Below are positions 25,726-33,625 of a DNA stretch of 64,000 nt, one piece after another. The notes beneath the pieces were generated by a model that worked only from the letters and a program-made list of their open reading frames with translations, did not search any database and had not been told where the DNA came from. Origin of the DNA: Allobosea sp. 67-29 (lineage in GTDB: Bacteria; Pseudomonadota; Alphaproteobacteria; Rhizobiales; Beijerinckiaceae); contig NZ_MKSQ01000023.1 in the NCBI RefSeq assembly GCF_001898115.1, positions 186,132-250,131 of the forward strand, in the 5' to 3' direction. Positions within the stretch are counted from its first letter, which is position 1. Each line of letters begins with the position of its first letter. The position numbers and the translations under genes are program-made.

Positions 25726-26613
25726 TCAGCGCCGCACGATCTCGCTGCCGGTATAGCCCTGGGCATAGAGCAGGGCGGTGAGATCGGCGTGCTCCAGCCG
25801 GGCATCGGCCGCGGCGGCGACCGCGGGCTTGGCGCGGAAGGCGACGCCGAGCCCTGCCTCGCCGAGCATGGCGAGGTCGTTGGCGCCGTCGCCTATGGCG
25901 AGCGTCTGCGCAGGCGACAGGCCGAAGCGCCTGCGCAGCTCGATCAGCGAATCGAGCTTGGCCTGCTTGCCGAGGATCGGATCGGCGACCTCGCCGATCA
26001 GGATGCCGTCCTGCGCCAACAGCAGATTGGAACGGTGCTCGTCGAAGCCGATGGCTGCGCCGACCGGCCCGGTGAAGACGGTGAAGCCGCCGGAGACCAG
26101 CGCCGTATAGGCGCCGTTCGCGCGCATCGTATGGACCAGTTCGTAGCCGCCGGGGGTCAGCGTGATGCGCTCCCGGATGATCTCGTCGACGACTGCAAGC
26201 GGAACGCCCTTCAGCAAGGCGACCCGCTCGCGCAGCGCCGGCTCGAACGCGATCTCGCCACGCATCGCGCGCTCGGTGATGGCCGAGACGAGATCCTTCA
26301 AGCCGACATAGGCGGCGAGCTCGTCGATGCATTCCTGGCCGATCATGGTCGAATCCATGTCCGCCAGGAACAGCGCCTTGCGCCGGCCGGCCTCCGGCTG
26401 GACGATGACGTCGACAGGCGCGCCGTCCAGGGCAATGCGGAGCTCGGCTTCGAGCTTGCGCGCGTCGGTTCCATCCGCGAAGAGATCGGCGGCAATGGCG
26501 TCGTCGAGCATGGCCGTGCGGCGGGTGCCCGGCACCGCGCTGGCGAGCCGAGCCAGCATGGCTTCATCGACAAGCGCCTGGCCATGGGCGGAAACGAGAG
26601 TCGCGACGAGCAT
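25726..26613 (-). CDS. serB: Phosphoserine phosphatase
   Basis: A 295-residue HAD-superfamily enzyme completing serine synthesis (phosphoserine to serine). The first about 75 residues form the regulatory ACT-like domain; the catalytic part has the nucleophile motif ALFLADMDSTMIGQECIDE (Asp-x-Asp-Ser-Thr), the Ser of motif II in TALVSGGFTVF, Lys in LGKQAKLDSL and the Asp pair in AIGDGANDLAML. Its ATG (complement of 26611-26613) shares the CATG tetranucleotide with the divergent miaA ATG, so the two genes have no intergenic space. Confidence 0.92.
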   Translation of the reverse strand: MLVATLVSAHGQALVDEAMLARLASAVPGTRRTAMLDDAIAADLFADGTDARKLEAELRIALDGAPVDVIVQPEAGRRKALFLADMDSTMIGQECIDELAAYVGLKDLVSAITERAMRGEIAFEPALRERVALLKGVPLAVVDEIIRERITLTPGGYELVHTMRANGAYTALVSGGFTVFTGPVGAAIGFDEHRSNLLLAQDGILIGEVADPILGKQAKLDSLIELRRRFGLSPAQTLAIGDGANDLAMLGEAGLGVAFRAKPAVAAAADARLEHADLTALLYAQGYTGSEIVRR

Positions 26614-27568
26614 GGGAAGACCGGTGCAGCAGGCTGGAAGGACGATCAGGGCGGTGCTCATCGCAGGTCCGACCGCCAGCGGCAAGTCTGCGCTTGCGAT
26701 CGAGATCGCACGCCGCTTCGACGGCGTCGTGGTCAACGCCGATTCCATGCAGGTCTATCGCGACCTGCGCATCCTTTCCGCCCGGCCGAGCGAGGCCGAG
26801 GAGGCGATGGTGCCGCACCGGCTCTACGGCCATGTCGACGGCGCCGTGAACTATTCGGCGATGCGCTATGCGGCGGATGTCGCGGCGCTGCTCCCCGAAC
26901 TCTGGGCGCAGGGCAAGCTGCCGGTCCTGGTCGGTGGGACGGGGCTCTATTTCAAGGCTGTCGCCGAGGGATTTTCCGCCATGCCGCCTGTGCCGGAGGC
27001 GGTCCGCTCGGCCTTCCGGGCCCGAGCGGAGCATGCCGCGACCGAGGCATTGCACGCCGAGCTTGCCGGCCTCGATCCGGTGATGGCGGAACGGCTGCGG
27101 CCGTCGGACCGCATGCGGATCATGCGGGCGATCGAGGTCCATCTGGCGACCGGGCGTTCGCTGGCGAGCTTCCAGGGCGAGCGACAGCCGGGCCCCCTCG
27201 ATGGTCTGCCGTTGCTGCGCCTCTTCGTCAGCCCGGAGCGGGAAGCGGTGCGGGCGCGAATCGACCGGCGCTTCGAGACTATGATGGCGCAGGGTGCGCT
27301 GGAGGAGGTCGTGCGGCTGCGTGACCGCAGGCTCGATCCGCTGCTGCCGATCATGCGCGCTCATGGCGTGCCGGGGCTAATCGCGCATCTCGACGGTGCG
27401 ATCCCGCTGGAGGATGCGATCCGCCGCGGGCAGGCCGATACGCGCGCCTACGCCAAGCGGCAGGTAACGTGGTTTCGGCATCAGATGGCGGGCTGGCAGG
27501 CGGTGGCGCCGGAGGCGGCGCTGGAGACGGCGTTGCGCGAGCTGGAACGCCAGGACATCGGACCGTAG
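26612..27568 (+). CDS. miaA: tRNA dimethylallyltransferase
   Basis: A 318-residue MiaA that adds a dimethylallyl group to A37 of tRNAs reading UNN codons. Walker A is LIAGPTASGKSALAI; further motifs are VNADSMQVYRDLRILSARPS, LVGGTGLYFKAV, and DTRAYAKRQVTWFRHQ at the end. The ATG at 26612 starts inside the CATG shared with serB; GTG codons at 26624 and 26654 are alternatives if the overlap is not real. The serB-miaA divergent pair upstream of ilvB is common in rhizobia. Confidence 0.92.
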   Translation: MGRPVQQAGRTIRAVLIAGPTASGKSALAIEIARRFDGVVVNADSMQVYRDLRILSARPSEAEEAMVPHRLYGHVDGAVNYSAMRYAADVAALLPELWAQGKLPVLVGGTGLYFKAVAEGFSAMPPVPEAVRSAFRARAEHAATEALHAELAGLDPVMAERLRPSDRMRIMRAIEVHLATGRSLASFQGERQPGPLDGLPLLRLFVSPEREAVRARIDRRFETMMAQGALEEVVRLRDRRLDPLLPIMRAHGVPGLIAHLDGAIPLEDAIRRGQADTRAYAKRQVTWFRHQMAGWQAVAPEAALETALRELERQDIGP

Positions 27569-27583
27569 AGTGGAATCCGCTTT

Positions 27584-27597
27584 TCGGAAAATCCGAT
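27584..27597. repeat. Short dispersed palindrome, copy 2
   Basis: TCGGAAAATCCGAT, identical to 18134-18147, 16 bases after the miaA stop and before the convergent diguanylate cyclase gene. Confidence 0.4.
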
Positions 27598-27658
27598 GCC
27601 CCAGTAATCAGATAGATCATCGTTACCGCGTCCGGTCGAACGCGCGACGACCTGGAAC

Positions 27659-29116
27659 TCAGGCCGCGTCGGCGACGGCATCGGCCGCGGCGAGGCCGAT
27701 GCGGTTGCGGCCCTCGCTTTTGGCGCGGTAGAGCGCCTGGTCGGCGCGAGCGAACAGAGCGGCAAGCGGTTCGGCGGCCTGGCGGGTCGCAATGCCGTAG
27801 CTGGCCGTGATCCTCAGCTCGAGCGTCTCGGAGACGGGCAGGGCGCGGCTCGCCAGAGCCTCCTGAATCTCGGCGGTTCTCGCCATGGCCTCGGCGGTAT
27901 CGACGCCGCGCAGCAGGATCGCGAATTCCTCGCCGCCGACGCGGGCGACGAGATGCGGTTCGCTGCGCAGCAAGCCGAGGAGGAGATCGGCGAAGGCACG
28001 GATGATGGCATCGCCGGCCGGATGGCCATAGGTGTCGTTGACCTGCTTGAAGTGGTCGAGATCGACGATCACGATCGAGACGTCTTCCTGCATGCTTGCG
28101 GCCATTGCAGCATGAGCGCGCTCGGTGAAGGAACGGCGGTTGAGCAGCGCCGTCAGCGGGTCCGTCTCGGCGAGACGGCGCAGCTCCTTCTCGCGCTCCT
28201 CGCGATGGCTGATTTCTTCGGACAATGCATGGCGCGTCGCGCGCTCGCGCCCGATCTCGAGCGCAAGCGTCGCAGCCCGCAATTGCAGCGTCTGGTTGGC
28301 GACCGTGAGCTCGGTGATGTCGGTCAGCGTCAGCAGCAGCCCGTCGCCGAGGGGGGCGACCGCAAGCTGCAGCCAACTCGTCTTGCCGTCGCGGATGAAG
28401 GCCGTTTCGAAGCTGTCGGGGCGTTGCTCCTCCATGGCCGCGCGGCAACGTTCCCAGACTGCCGCGTCGGCCAGGAATGGCAAGGCCTCGAGGGCGTCTC
28501 GATCCAGCAGGGCGGCGCCGGGCCGCCCCGCCAGCAGCGCGGCTTGCCGATTGGCCGTGACGATGATCGTCTGGTCGATGCAGCCGTCGGAGCCGCGAAG
28601 CGCCCGCAACGCGACGATGCCGCTCGGCGAGTTTTCGAGCACGGCGTTGAGCAGGTCCTCGCGGAACTGCAGCGGTCGGCTGAAGGCGACGAGCATCTTG
28701 TCGCCTCCGCGCGTGAATGTCGGGAGCAGGAGGCGCTCCCAGAGAGCCACGCGGACCACCTGCTTTGCGCGGTGCACGGTGTAGAGCGGCCGGTTCTCGG
28801 CAAAGGCGCGCTCGGCGCAAGCCCGGGTGAAGGCGGCCAGTTGCGGCTGCATCGCGGAAAGCCGCTCGCCGAGCCGCGTGCCCCCGATATAACGAACGAT
28901 CTCGCGGCCGTAATGCACCCAGCGATAGTCGCCGTCTTGGCTCGGTTCCAGGACGATCAACTCCTCGCCGAAGAGAGGCATGACTTCGGCACAGAAGGCT
29001 TCGTAGGAAACCGGCAGGCCCTCGCGGCTGTGAATCTCGAACCGATTCAGCAGTTCCGCGATCCGGGGCGCATGGGCACGAGCGGCGATGTTGTCGGTGT
29101 GGACTTCCTGATACAT
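27659..29116 (-). CDS. PAS-GGDEF diguanylate cyclase
   Basis: A 485-residue signalling protein. The N-terminal about 175 residues look like a degenerate sensory domain, followed by a PAS-like region (LLNAVLENSPSGIVALRAL ... GDGLLLTLTDITEL), a coiled-coil linker (ERATRHALSEEISHREER) and a GGDEF domain (TDPLTALLNRRSF, VDLDHFKQVNDTYGHPAGD, RVGGEEFAIL). The GGEEF active site is intact, so c-di-GMP synthesis from GTP is expected. The RxxD inhibitory site five residues upstream of GGEEF is not preserved (LRSEPHLVARVGG), suggesting no product feedback there. The ATG at 29116 is convergent with miaA, and no regulatory partner is adjacent. Confidence 0.87.
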   Translation of the reverse strand: MYQEVHTDNIAARAHAPRIAELLNRFEIHSREGLPVSYEAFCAEVMPLFGEELIVLEPSQDGDYRWVHYGREIVRYIGGTRLGERLSAMQPQLAAFTRACAERAFAENRPLYTVHRAKQVVRVALWERLLLPTFTRGGDKMLVAFSRPLQFREDLLNAVLENSPSGIVALRALRGSDGCIDQTIIVTANRQAALLAGRPGAALLDRDALEALPFLADAAVWERCRAAMEEQRPDSFETAFIRDGKTSWLQLAVAPLGDGLLLTLTDITELTVANQTLQLRAATLALEIGRERATRHALSEEISHREEREKELRRLAETDPLTALLNRRSFTERAHAAMAASMQEDVSIVIVDLDHFKQVNDTYGHPAGDAIIRAFADLLLGLLRSEPHLVARVGGEEFAILLRGVDTAEAMARTAEIQEALASRALPVSETLELRITASYGIATRQAAEPLAALFARADQALYRAKSEGRNRIGLAAADAVADAA

Positions 29117-29233
29117 AGCCGTCCCGGTTCGAGCGGGCCGGACGCTAGGGCAAACGCATTGACAATCCGTTCCCGTGCAGGCGCGGTTTTTGGTTGATCT
29201 CGTCAACCATTCGCTTGCCAATGTGGTTAGTGC

Positions 29234-29262
29234 TTGACCGCCTGCGCGCGCTCCGCTAGCGT
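29234..29262 (+). promoter_or_regulatory. Predicted promoter of the ilvB leader
   Basis: TTGACC (29234-29239), 17 bases, then TAGCGT (29257-29262). The -35 box is near-consensus for housekeeping sigma; the -10 is weaker, as is usual in this group. A start near 29269 would give a leader transcript that begins about 16 bases before the leader peptide ATG. Confidence 0.5.
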
Positions 29263-29284
29263 CCGGCAACTTTCGTGAAGGATC

Positions 29285-29329
29285 ATGAGCGCGATGCGCA
29301 AGCTTATTCTCGTAGAGGTGCGCTGGTAG
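29285..29329 (+). CDS. ilvB leader peptide (attenuator)
   Basis: A 14-codon open frame, MSAMRKLILVEVRW, with GAAGGA five bases before its ATG. Five of fourteen residues are branched-chain (Leu-Ile-Leu-Val, then Val), encoded by CTT ATT CTC GTA and GTG. Its last codons lie in the left arm of a 9-bp stem (GTGCGCTGG pairing with CCAGCGCAC at 29361-29369), and an intrinsic terminator follows. This is the classical layout of ribosome-mediated attenuation of acetolactate synthase genes: stalling at the branched-chain codons would free an alternative pairing and prevent termination. Confidence 0.8.
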   Translation: MSAMRKLILVEVRW

Positions 29330-29381
29330 GGGCCGGTTTCAAGACCGGGCGTCCCCGACGCCAGCGCACGCCCAGGCCCCT
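29318..29381 (+). promoter_or_regulatory. Alternative RNA structures of the ilvB attenuator
   Basis: Outer stem GTGCGCTGG (29318-29326) with CCAGCGCAC (29361-29369), enclosing GGGG (29329-29332)/CCCC (29353-29356) and CCGGT/ACCGG (29333-29348). A competing pairing is available between AGGGGCC (29328-29334) and GGCCCCT (29375-29381), which would break up the terminator. These mutually exclusive pairings fit protector, antiterminator and terminator states. Confidence 0.72.
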
Positions 29382-29396
29382 CCGAGGGCCTTTTTT
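29374..29396 (+). terminator. Attenuator terminator upstream of ilvB
   Basis: Stem AGGCCC/GGGCCT (29374-29379 and 29386-29391) with a short loop, followed by a run of T to 29396. It lies 45 bases after the leader-peptide stop and 65 bases before the ilvB ATG, so it would end transcription before the gene. Confidence 0.82.
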
Positions 29397-29460
29397 ATTG
29401 CCCGTTTTCCGTCAGACCCAGATCCTTCGCAAAGCCGAAGACAAGCCGCAGGAGAGCCTC

Positions 29461-31224
29461 ATGAGCGAGATGATGACCGGAGCCGAGATGGTCGTCCGCG
29501 CGCTTCAGGACCAGGGCGTCGAGCATCTGTTCGGATATCCGGGCGGCGCCGTGCTTCCGATCTATGACGCGATCTTCCAGCAGGACAAGGTCAAGCATGT
29601 CCTCGTCCGCCACGAGCAGGGCGCCGTCCACGCCGCCGAGGGCTATGCCCGCTCCGGCGCCGGCAAGGTCGGCTGCGTGCTCGTCACCTCCGGCCCCGGC
29701 GCGACCAATGCCGTCACCGGCCTGACCGACGCGCTGCTCGACTCGATCCCGGTCGTCGTCATCACCGGCCAGGTCCCGACGCATCTGATCGGCTCCGACG
29801 CCTTCCAGGAATGCGACACGGTCGGCATCACCCGCTCCTGCACCAAGCACAACTATCTGGTGAAGAGCATCCACGACCTGCCGCGCATCCTGCACGAGGC
29901 GTTCTATGTCGCCGCCAACGGCCGTCCGGGCCCGGTCGTGATCGACATCCCCAAGGACATCCAGTTCGCGACCGGCGCCTATAGCCGCCCGCGCGACAAC
30001 CAGCACAAGACCTATCGTCCGGTGGTCAAGGGCGACCTGAACAAGATCAAGGCCGCGGTCGAGCTGATCGCCGGCGCCAAGCGGCCGGTCTTCTATACCG
30101 GCGGCGGCGTGATCAATTCCGGTCCGCATGCGTCGGCGCTGCTGCGCGAGTTGGCGCGGCTGACCGGCTTCCCGGTCACCTCGACGCTGATGGGGCTCGG
30201 CGCCTTCCCGGCGGCCGACAAGCAGTGGCTCGGCATGCTCGGCATGCACGGCACCTACGAGGCCAACCTGGCCATGCATGACTGCGACGTGATGATCGCG
30301 ATCGGCGCGCGCTTCGACGATCGCATCACCGGGCGCATCGACGCCTTCTCGCCGCGTTCGAAGAAGATCCACATCGATATCGATCCCTCCTCGATCAACA
30401 AGAACGTCAAGGTCGACATCGGCATCATCGGCGATTGCGCCCATGTGCTGGAGGACATGGTCCGCATCTGGCGCGAAACCTCGCCGCAGGTCGACAAGAG
30501 CGCTCTCGCCGCGTGGTGGACGCAGATCGAGGGTTGGCGCGGACGCAGGAGCCTCGCCTACAAGCACTCGGACACGATCATCAAGCCGCAATATGCGCTC
30601 GAGCGGCTGCACGCGCTGACCAAGGACCGCAATACCTACATCACGACCGAGGTCGGCCAGCACCAGATGTGGGCGGCGCAGTACCTGCATTTCCAGGAGC
30701 CGAACCGCTGGATGACGTCGGGCGGGCTCGGCACCATGGGCTACGGCCTGCCGGCGGCCATCGGCGTGCAGATGAAGCATCCCGACGCGCTCGTCATCGA
30801 CGTCGCCGGCGAGGCCTCGATCCTGATGAACATGCAGGAGATGTCGACGGCGGTGCAGTACCGGCTGCCGGTGAAGATCTTCATCCTCAACAACGAGTAC
30901 ATGGGCATGGTGCGCCAGTGGCAGGAGTTGCTGCATGGCGGGCGCTATTCGGAGAGCTATTCGCAGTCGCTGCCCGACTTCGTGAAGCTCGCCGAGGCCT
31001 ATGGCGGCCATGGCATCCGCTGCGACGACCCGGCCAAGCTCGACGCCGCGATCATGGAGATGATCGAGACGCCCGGCCCGGTGATCTTCGACTGCCATGT
31101 CGCCAAGGAGGAGAACTGCTTCCCGATGATCCCGTCGGGCAAGGCGCATAACGAGATGATCCTGCCCGATTTCGAAGGCGATACCGGCGAGATCATCGAC
31201 GCCAAGGGCAAGCAGCTGGTTTGA
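29461..31224 (+). CDS. ilvB: Acetolactate synthase large subunit
   Basis: A 587-residue thiamine-diphosphate enzyme catalysing the first common step of valine, leucine and isoleucine synthesis. The catalytic Glu is in VRHEQGAVHAAEGYAR; the FAD-binding middle domain includes GIGARFDDRITGR-like IGARFDDR; the cofactor-binding segment reads VAGEASILMNMQEMST and ILNNEYMGMVRQWQ. The Mg-binding GDG-type motif has Glu in place of Asp (GEAS), which I believe recurs in related alphaproteobacteria. AGGAGA precedes the ATG. Controlled by the leader attenuator just upstream. The small-subunit gene ilvN follows only after two unrelated genes. Confidence 0.95.
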   Translation: MSEMMTGAEMVVRALQDQGVEHLFGYPGGAVLPIYDAIFQQDKVKHVLVRHEQGAVHAAEGYARSGAGKVGCVLVTSGPGATNAVTGLTDALLDSIPVVVITGQVPTHLIGSDAFQECDTVGITRSCTKHNYLVKSIHDLPRILHEAFYVAANGRPGPVVIDIPKDIQFATGAYSRPRDNQHKTYRPVVKGDLNKIKAAVELIAGAKRPVFYTGGGVINSGPHASALLRELARLTGFPVTSTLMGLGAFPAADKQWLGMLGMHGTYEANLAMHDCDVMIAIGARFDDRITGRIDAFSPRSKKIHIDIDPSSINKNVKVDIGIIGDCAHVLEDMVRIWRETSPQVDKSALAAWWTQIEGWRGRRSLAYKHSDTIIKPQYALERLHALTKDRNTYITTEVGQHQMWAAQYLHFQEPNRWMTSGGLGTMGYGLPAAIGVQMKHPDALVIDVAGEASILMNMQEMSTAVQYRLPVKIFILNNEYMGMVRQWQELLHGGRYSESYSQSLPDFVKLAEAYGGHGIRCDDPAKLDAAIMEMIETPGPVIFDCHVAKEENCFPMIPSGKAHNEMILPDFEGDTGEIIDAKGKQLV

Positions 31225-31229
31225 GGGCA

Positions 31230-31295
31230 GGCAATCGGCAGTAGGCCGTCGGCAATCGGATGTATCCGACCGCGGACGGCCGATTGCCGACTGCC
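31230..31295. repeat. Inverted repeats built on GGCAATCGG between ilvB and racemase
   Basis: The spacer contains GTCGGCAATCGG (31248-31259) and its exact complement CCGATTGCCGAC (31280-31291), with a further partial copy GGCAATCGGCAG at 31230-31241. The 12-bp arms can form a hairpin. The pattern resembles small intergenic palindromic repeats rather than a terminator, as no T-run follows. Confidence 0.5.
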
Positions 31296-31312
31296 CGGGG
31301 AGTAAAGCGACT

Positions 31313-32023
31313 ATGGCGACCATCGGCCTGATCGGCGGAATGAGCTGGGAATCCACGGCGGTCTATTACCGGCTGCTCAACGAGGGCGTGCGGGCGCGGG
31401 CGGGGGGACTGCACTCGGCCGATGTCCTGCTGCATTCGCTGGACTTCGCGCCGATCGCCGAGATGCAGGCGGAGGGCGACTGGGCTGCGGCAGGCGTGGC
31501 GCTGGCCGACAGCGCCCGGCGCCTCGAGCGGGCCGGTGCGGCCTGCCTGCTGCTCTGCACCAACACCATGCACAAGGTCGCCGATCAGATCATCGCCGCG
31601 ACCAAGCTGCCCTTCCTGCATCTCGCGGACGTGACGGCGCGGGCCATCAGGGCGACGCCGTCGCGGCGGCCGCTGCTGCTGGCGACGCGCTTCACCATGG
31701 AGCAGGCCTTCTACCGGGACCGGCTGAAGGCCTTCGGCGTCGAGGCTTTGGTGCCGCAGCCGCAGGAGCGGGATGAGGTCCATCGCATCATCTACGAGGA
31801 ATTGTGCCGCGGCCGCGTCGAGGCCGCATCCAAGGAGCGCTACCTCGCCGTCGTCGAGCGGGCGATCCGGGACGAGGGTGCAGACGGCGTCATCCTCGGC
31901 TGCACCGAGATCGGGCTGCTGGTCTCCCAGGCGGATTTTGCGGTGCCGGTTTTCGATACCACCGCGCTCCATGCCGCGGCGGCCCTGGACTATGTCGCCG
32001 AAGTGAAGAGCGTCGCGGCATGA
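31313..32023 (+). CDS. Aspartate/glutamate racemase family protein
   Basis: A 236-residue cofactor-independent racemase-family enzyme. Both catalytic Cys regions are present: CTNTMHKVAD (about residue 83) and LGCTEIGLLV (about residue 198), and it begins with the family pattern IGLIGGMSWESTAVYY. It resembles E. coli YgeA, a broad-specificity amino-acid racemase, more than MurI. GGGGAG lies before the ATG. Its stop overlaps the start of the next gene (ATGA), so racemase and GST are coupled and together interrupt ilvB-ilvN. Confidence 0.83.
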   Translation: MATIGLIGGMSWESTAVYYRLLNEGVRARAGGLHSADVLLHSLDFAPIAEMQAEGDWAAAGVALADSARRLERAGAACLLLCTNTMHKVADQIIAATKLPFLHLADVTARAIRATPSRRPLLLATRFTMEQAFYRDRLKAFGVEALVPQPQERDEVHRIIYEELCRGRVEAASKERYLAVVERAIRDEGADGVILGCTEIGLLVSQADFAVPVFDTTALHAAAALDYVAEVKSVAA

Positions 32024-32709
32024 AGCTCCTGATCGGAAACAAGTGCTATTCATCCTGGTCGCTGCGGGCCTGGCTCCTCATGCGCGCCAAGGGAATCGCC
32101 TTCACGGAGGAACTGGTCCCGCTCGACGAGCCTGGCTTCAAGGAGGCGATCTTCGCTGCTGCGCCCGGCAGCGGCGGTACGGTTCCGACCCTGGTCGACG
32201 GCCAGATCGCCGTCTGGGAAACGCTGGCGATCGCGGAATACCTGCACGAGACGCATCCGGATGCCGGCATCTGGCCGGCCGACGCGACGGCGCGCGCCCA
32301 TGCCCGTGCGATCTCCAGCGAGATGCATGCGGGTTTCACCGCGTTGCGCAGCGCCTGCCCGATGAATCTGGGCAAGCGCTACGGCAGGCGCGATCGCGGC
32401 GAGGGCGTCGCCCGCGACGTCGTCCGGATCACCGCTCTCTGGCGACAGGCGCGTGAGCGCTTCGGCCAGGCGGGAGGCGGGCCTTTCCTCTATGGCGCCT
32501 TTTCGGCAGCGGACGCGATGTACGCGCCGGTCGTTACCCGCCTCGATACCTACGGAATCGCGGTCGATCCCGTCTCGCAAGCCTATATGCAGGCCGTCCT
32601 CGATTTGCCCGGCTATCGCGAATGGCTGGCCGCCGCACTGACCGAAAGCTGGATCGTGGCGCAGGACGAGGTCGACGAGCCGGCTCTCGTCGACCTTCGC
32701 CAGCCCTGA
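32020..32709 (+). CDS. Glutathione S-transferase family protein
   Basis: A 229-residue GST with the thioredoxin-like N-terminal domain (LLIGNKCYSSWSLRAWLLM, active-site Ser/Cys region at residues 9-13; GTVPTLVDGQIAVWETLAIAEYL with the cis-Pro and glutathione-binding E-T/S) and an all-helical C-terminal domain. It uses or binds glutathione; the co-substrate is unknown. The ATG overlaps the racemase stop. ilvN starts 47 bp downstream, so all four genes from ilvB may be co-transcribed. Confidence 0.83.
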   Translation: MKLLIGNKCYSSWSLRAWLLMRAKGIAFTEELVPLDEPGFKEAIFAAAPGSGGTVPTLVDGQIAVWETLAIAEYLHETHPDAGIWPADATARAHARAISSEMHAGFTALRSACPMNLGKRYGRRDRGEGVARDVVRITALWRQARERFGQAGGGPFLYGAFSAADAMYAPVVTRLDTYGIAVDPVSQAYMQAVLDLPGYREWLAAALTESWIVAQDEVDEPALVDLRQP

Positions 32710-32756
32710 GCCTCCCAACCGCACATTCCCCGTTCCAACCCGCCTACAGGTCTCCC

Positions 32757-33299
32757 ATGTCGAAGCCCGCCACCCACTATCCGAATGCTCCCAAGTCGCA
32801 GCCGACTGCGCGTCACACGCTGGCGGTGATCGTCGACAACGAACCGGGCGTTCTTGCCCGCATCGCGGGGCTGTTCTCGGGCCGTGGCTACAATATCGAG
32901 AGCCTTACGGTCTCCGAGACCGAGCACGAGAAGCACCTCTCACGCATCACGGTGGTGACCTCCGGCACAGCCAATGTGATCGACCAGATCAAGGCTCATC
33001 TCGACCGGCTGGTGCCGGTGCACCGCGTCGTCGACCTCACCGAGCAGGGCGAGGCGATCGAGCGGGAGCTCGCACTGATCAAGGTCGTCGGAAAGGGCGA
33101 GCAGCGCGTCGAGGCGATGCGCCTTGCCTCGGCCTTCGGAGCGCGGGTCCTCGACGCCTCGCTGACCTCGTTCGTCTTCGAGCTCACCGGTGCGACGGAG
33201 GAGATCGAGCGCTTCATCAAGACGATGACCGCGGTCGGTCTGACGGAAGTCTCGCGCACCGGCATCGCGGCGATGAGCCGCGGCCCGGAATCGATGTGA
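32757..33299 (+). CDS. ilvN: Acetolactate synthase small (regulatory) subunit
   Basis: A 180-residue regulatory subunit that binds valine through its N-terminal ACT domain (HTLAVIVDNEPGVLARIAGL, FSGRGYNIESLTVSETE) and activates the IlvB catalytic subunit. The C-terminal domain (ELALIKVVGKGEQRVEAMRL, SFVFELTGATEEIERFI) matches the family. The ATG at 32757 is preceded by ACAGG. Notably 1.5 kb from ilvB, with a racemase and a GST gene in between; in rhizobia the two are usually close. Confidence 0.94.
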   Translation: MSKPATHYPNAPKSQPTARHTLAVIVDNEPGVLARIAGLFSGRGYNIESLTVSETEHEKHLSRITVVTSGTANVIDQIKAHLDRLVPVHRVVDLTEQGEAIERELALIKVVGKGEQRVEAMRLASAFGARVLDASLTSFVFELTGATEEIERFIKTMTAVGLTEVSRTGIAAMSRGPESM

Positions 33300-33301
33300 G
33301 C

Positions 33302-33529
33302 ATGGCGCTGACTCCGGAAACGCTCGGCCTGATCGCGCTCGGGCTCGGCATTGCGGGCTTCGCCTGCCTTGCCGGGCCGGTGATCCTGCGGCTGACCGGC
33401 CGTGCGCAGGCGGAGCCGCCCGGCAGCGGCAAGAGCCTGCGCTCGCCGCTGTGGTGGGCGGGCTTCCTGCTGACCGTCGCCGCGATCTTCCTGCAGCGCA
33501 TCGCGAGCCAGCAGGTCGCAGGCGGCTAA
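33302..33529 (+). CDS. Small two-helix membrane protein
   Basis: A 75-residue protein with two hydrophobic segments (LGLIALGLGIAGFACLAGPVI and SPLWWAGFLLTVAAIFLQRI) separated by a polar Pro/Gly/Lys loop. No family recognised. A GTG at 33296 overlapping the ilvN stop is an alternative start and would suggest coupling to ilvN. Confidence 0.6.
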   Translation: MALTPETLGLIALGLGIAGFACLAGPVILRLTGRAQAEPPGSGKSLRSPLWWAGFLLTVAAIFLQRIASQQVAGG

Positions 33530-33625
33530 CCAGCCGCCTCGATCAAGCCGACTTGTTTCGTGAGAGACGGGCGCGCATGATTTCGCGCGTGACCTGGCGC
33601 ATGTTTTGGCGAGGAGGGGCGCCCG

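Noticed and set aside
29395..31356. A 653-codon minus-strand frame opposite ilvB.
   Set aside because: Asp/Val/Arg/Leu-biased product without recognisable domain; the opposite strand is an unambiguous acetolactate synthase.
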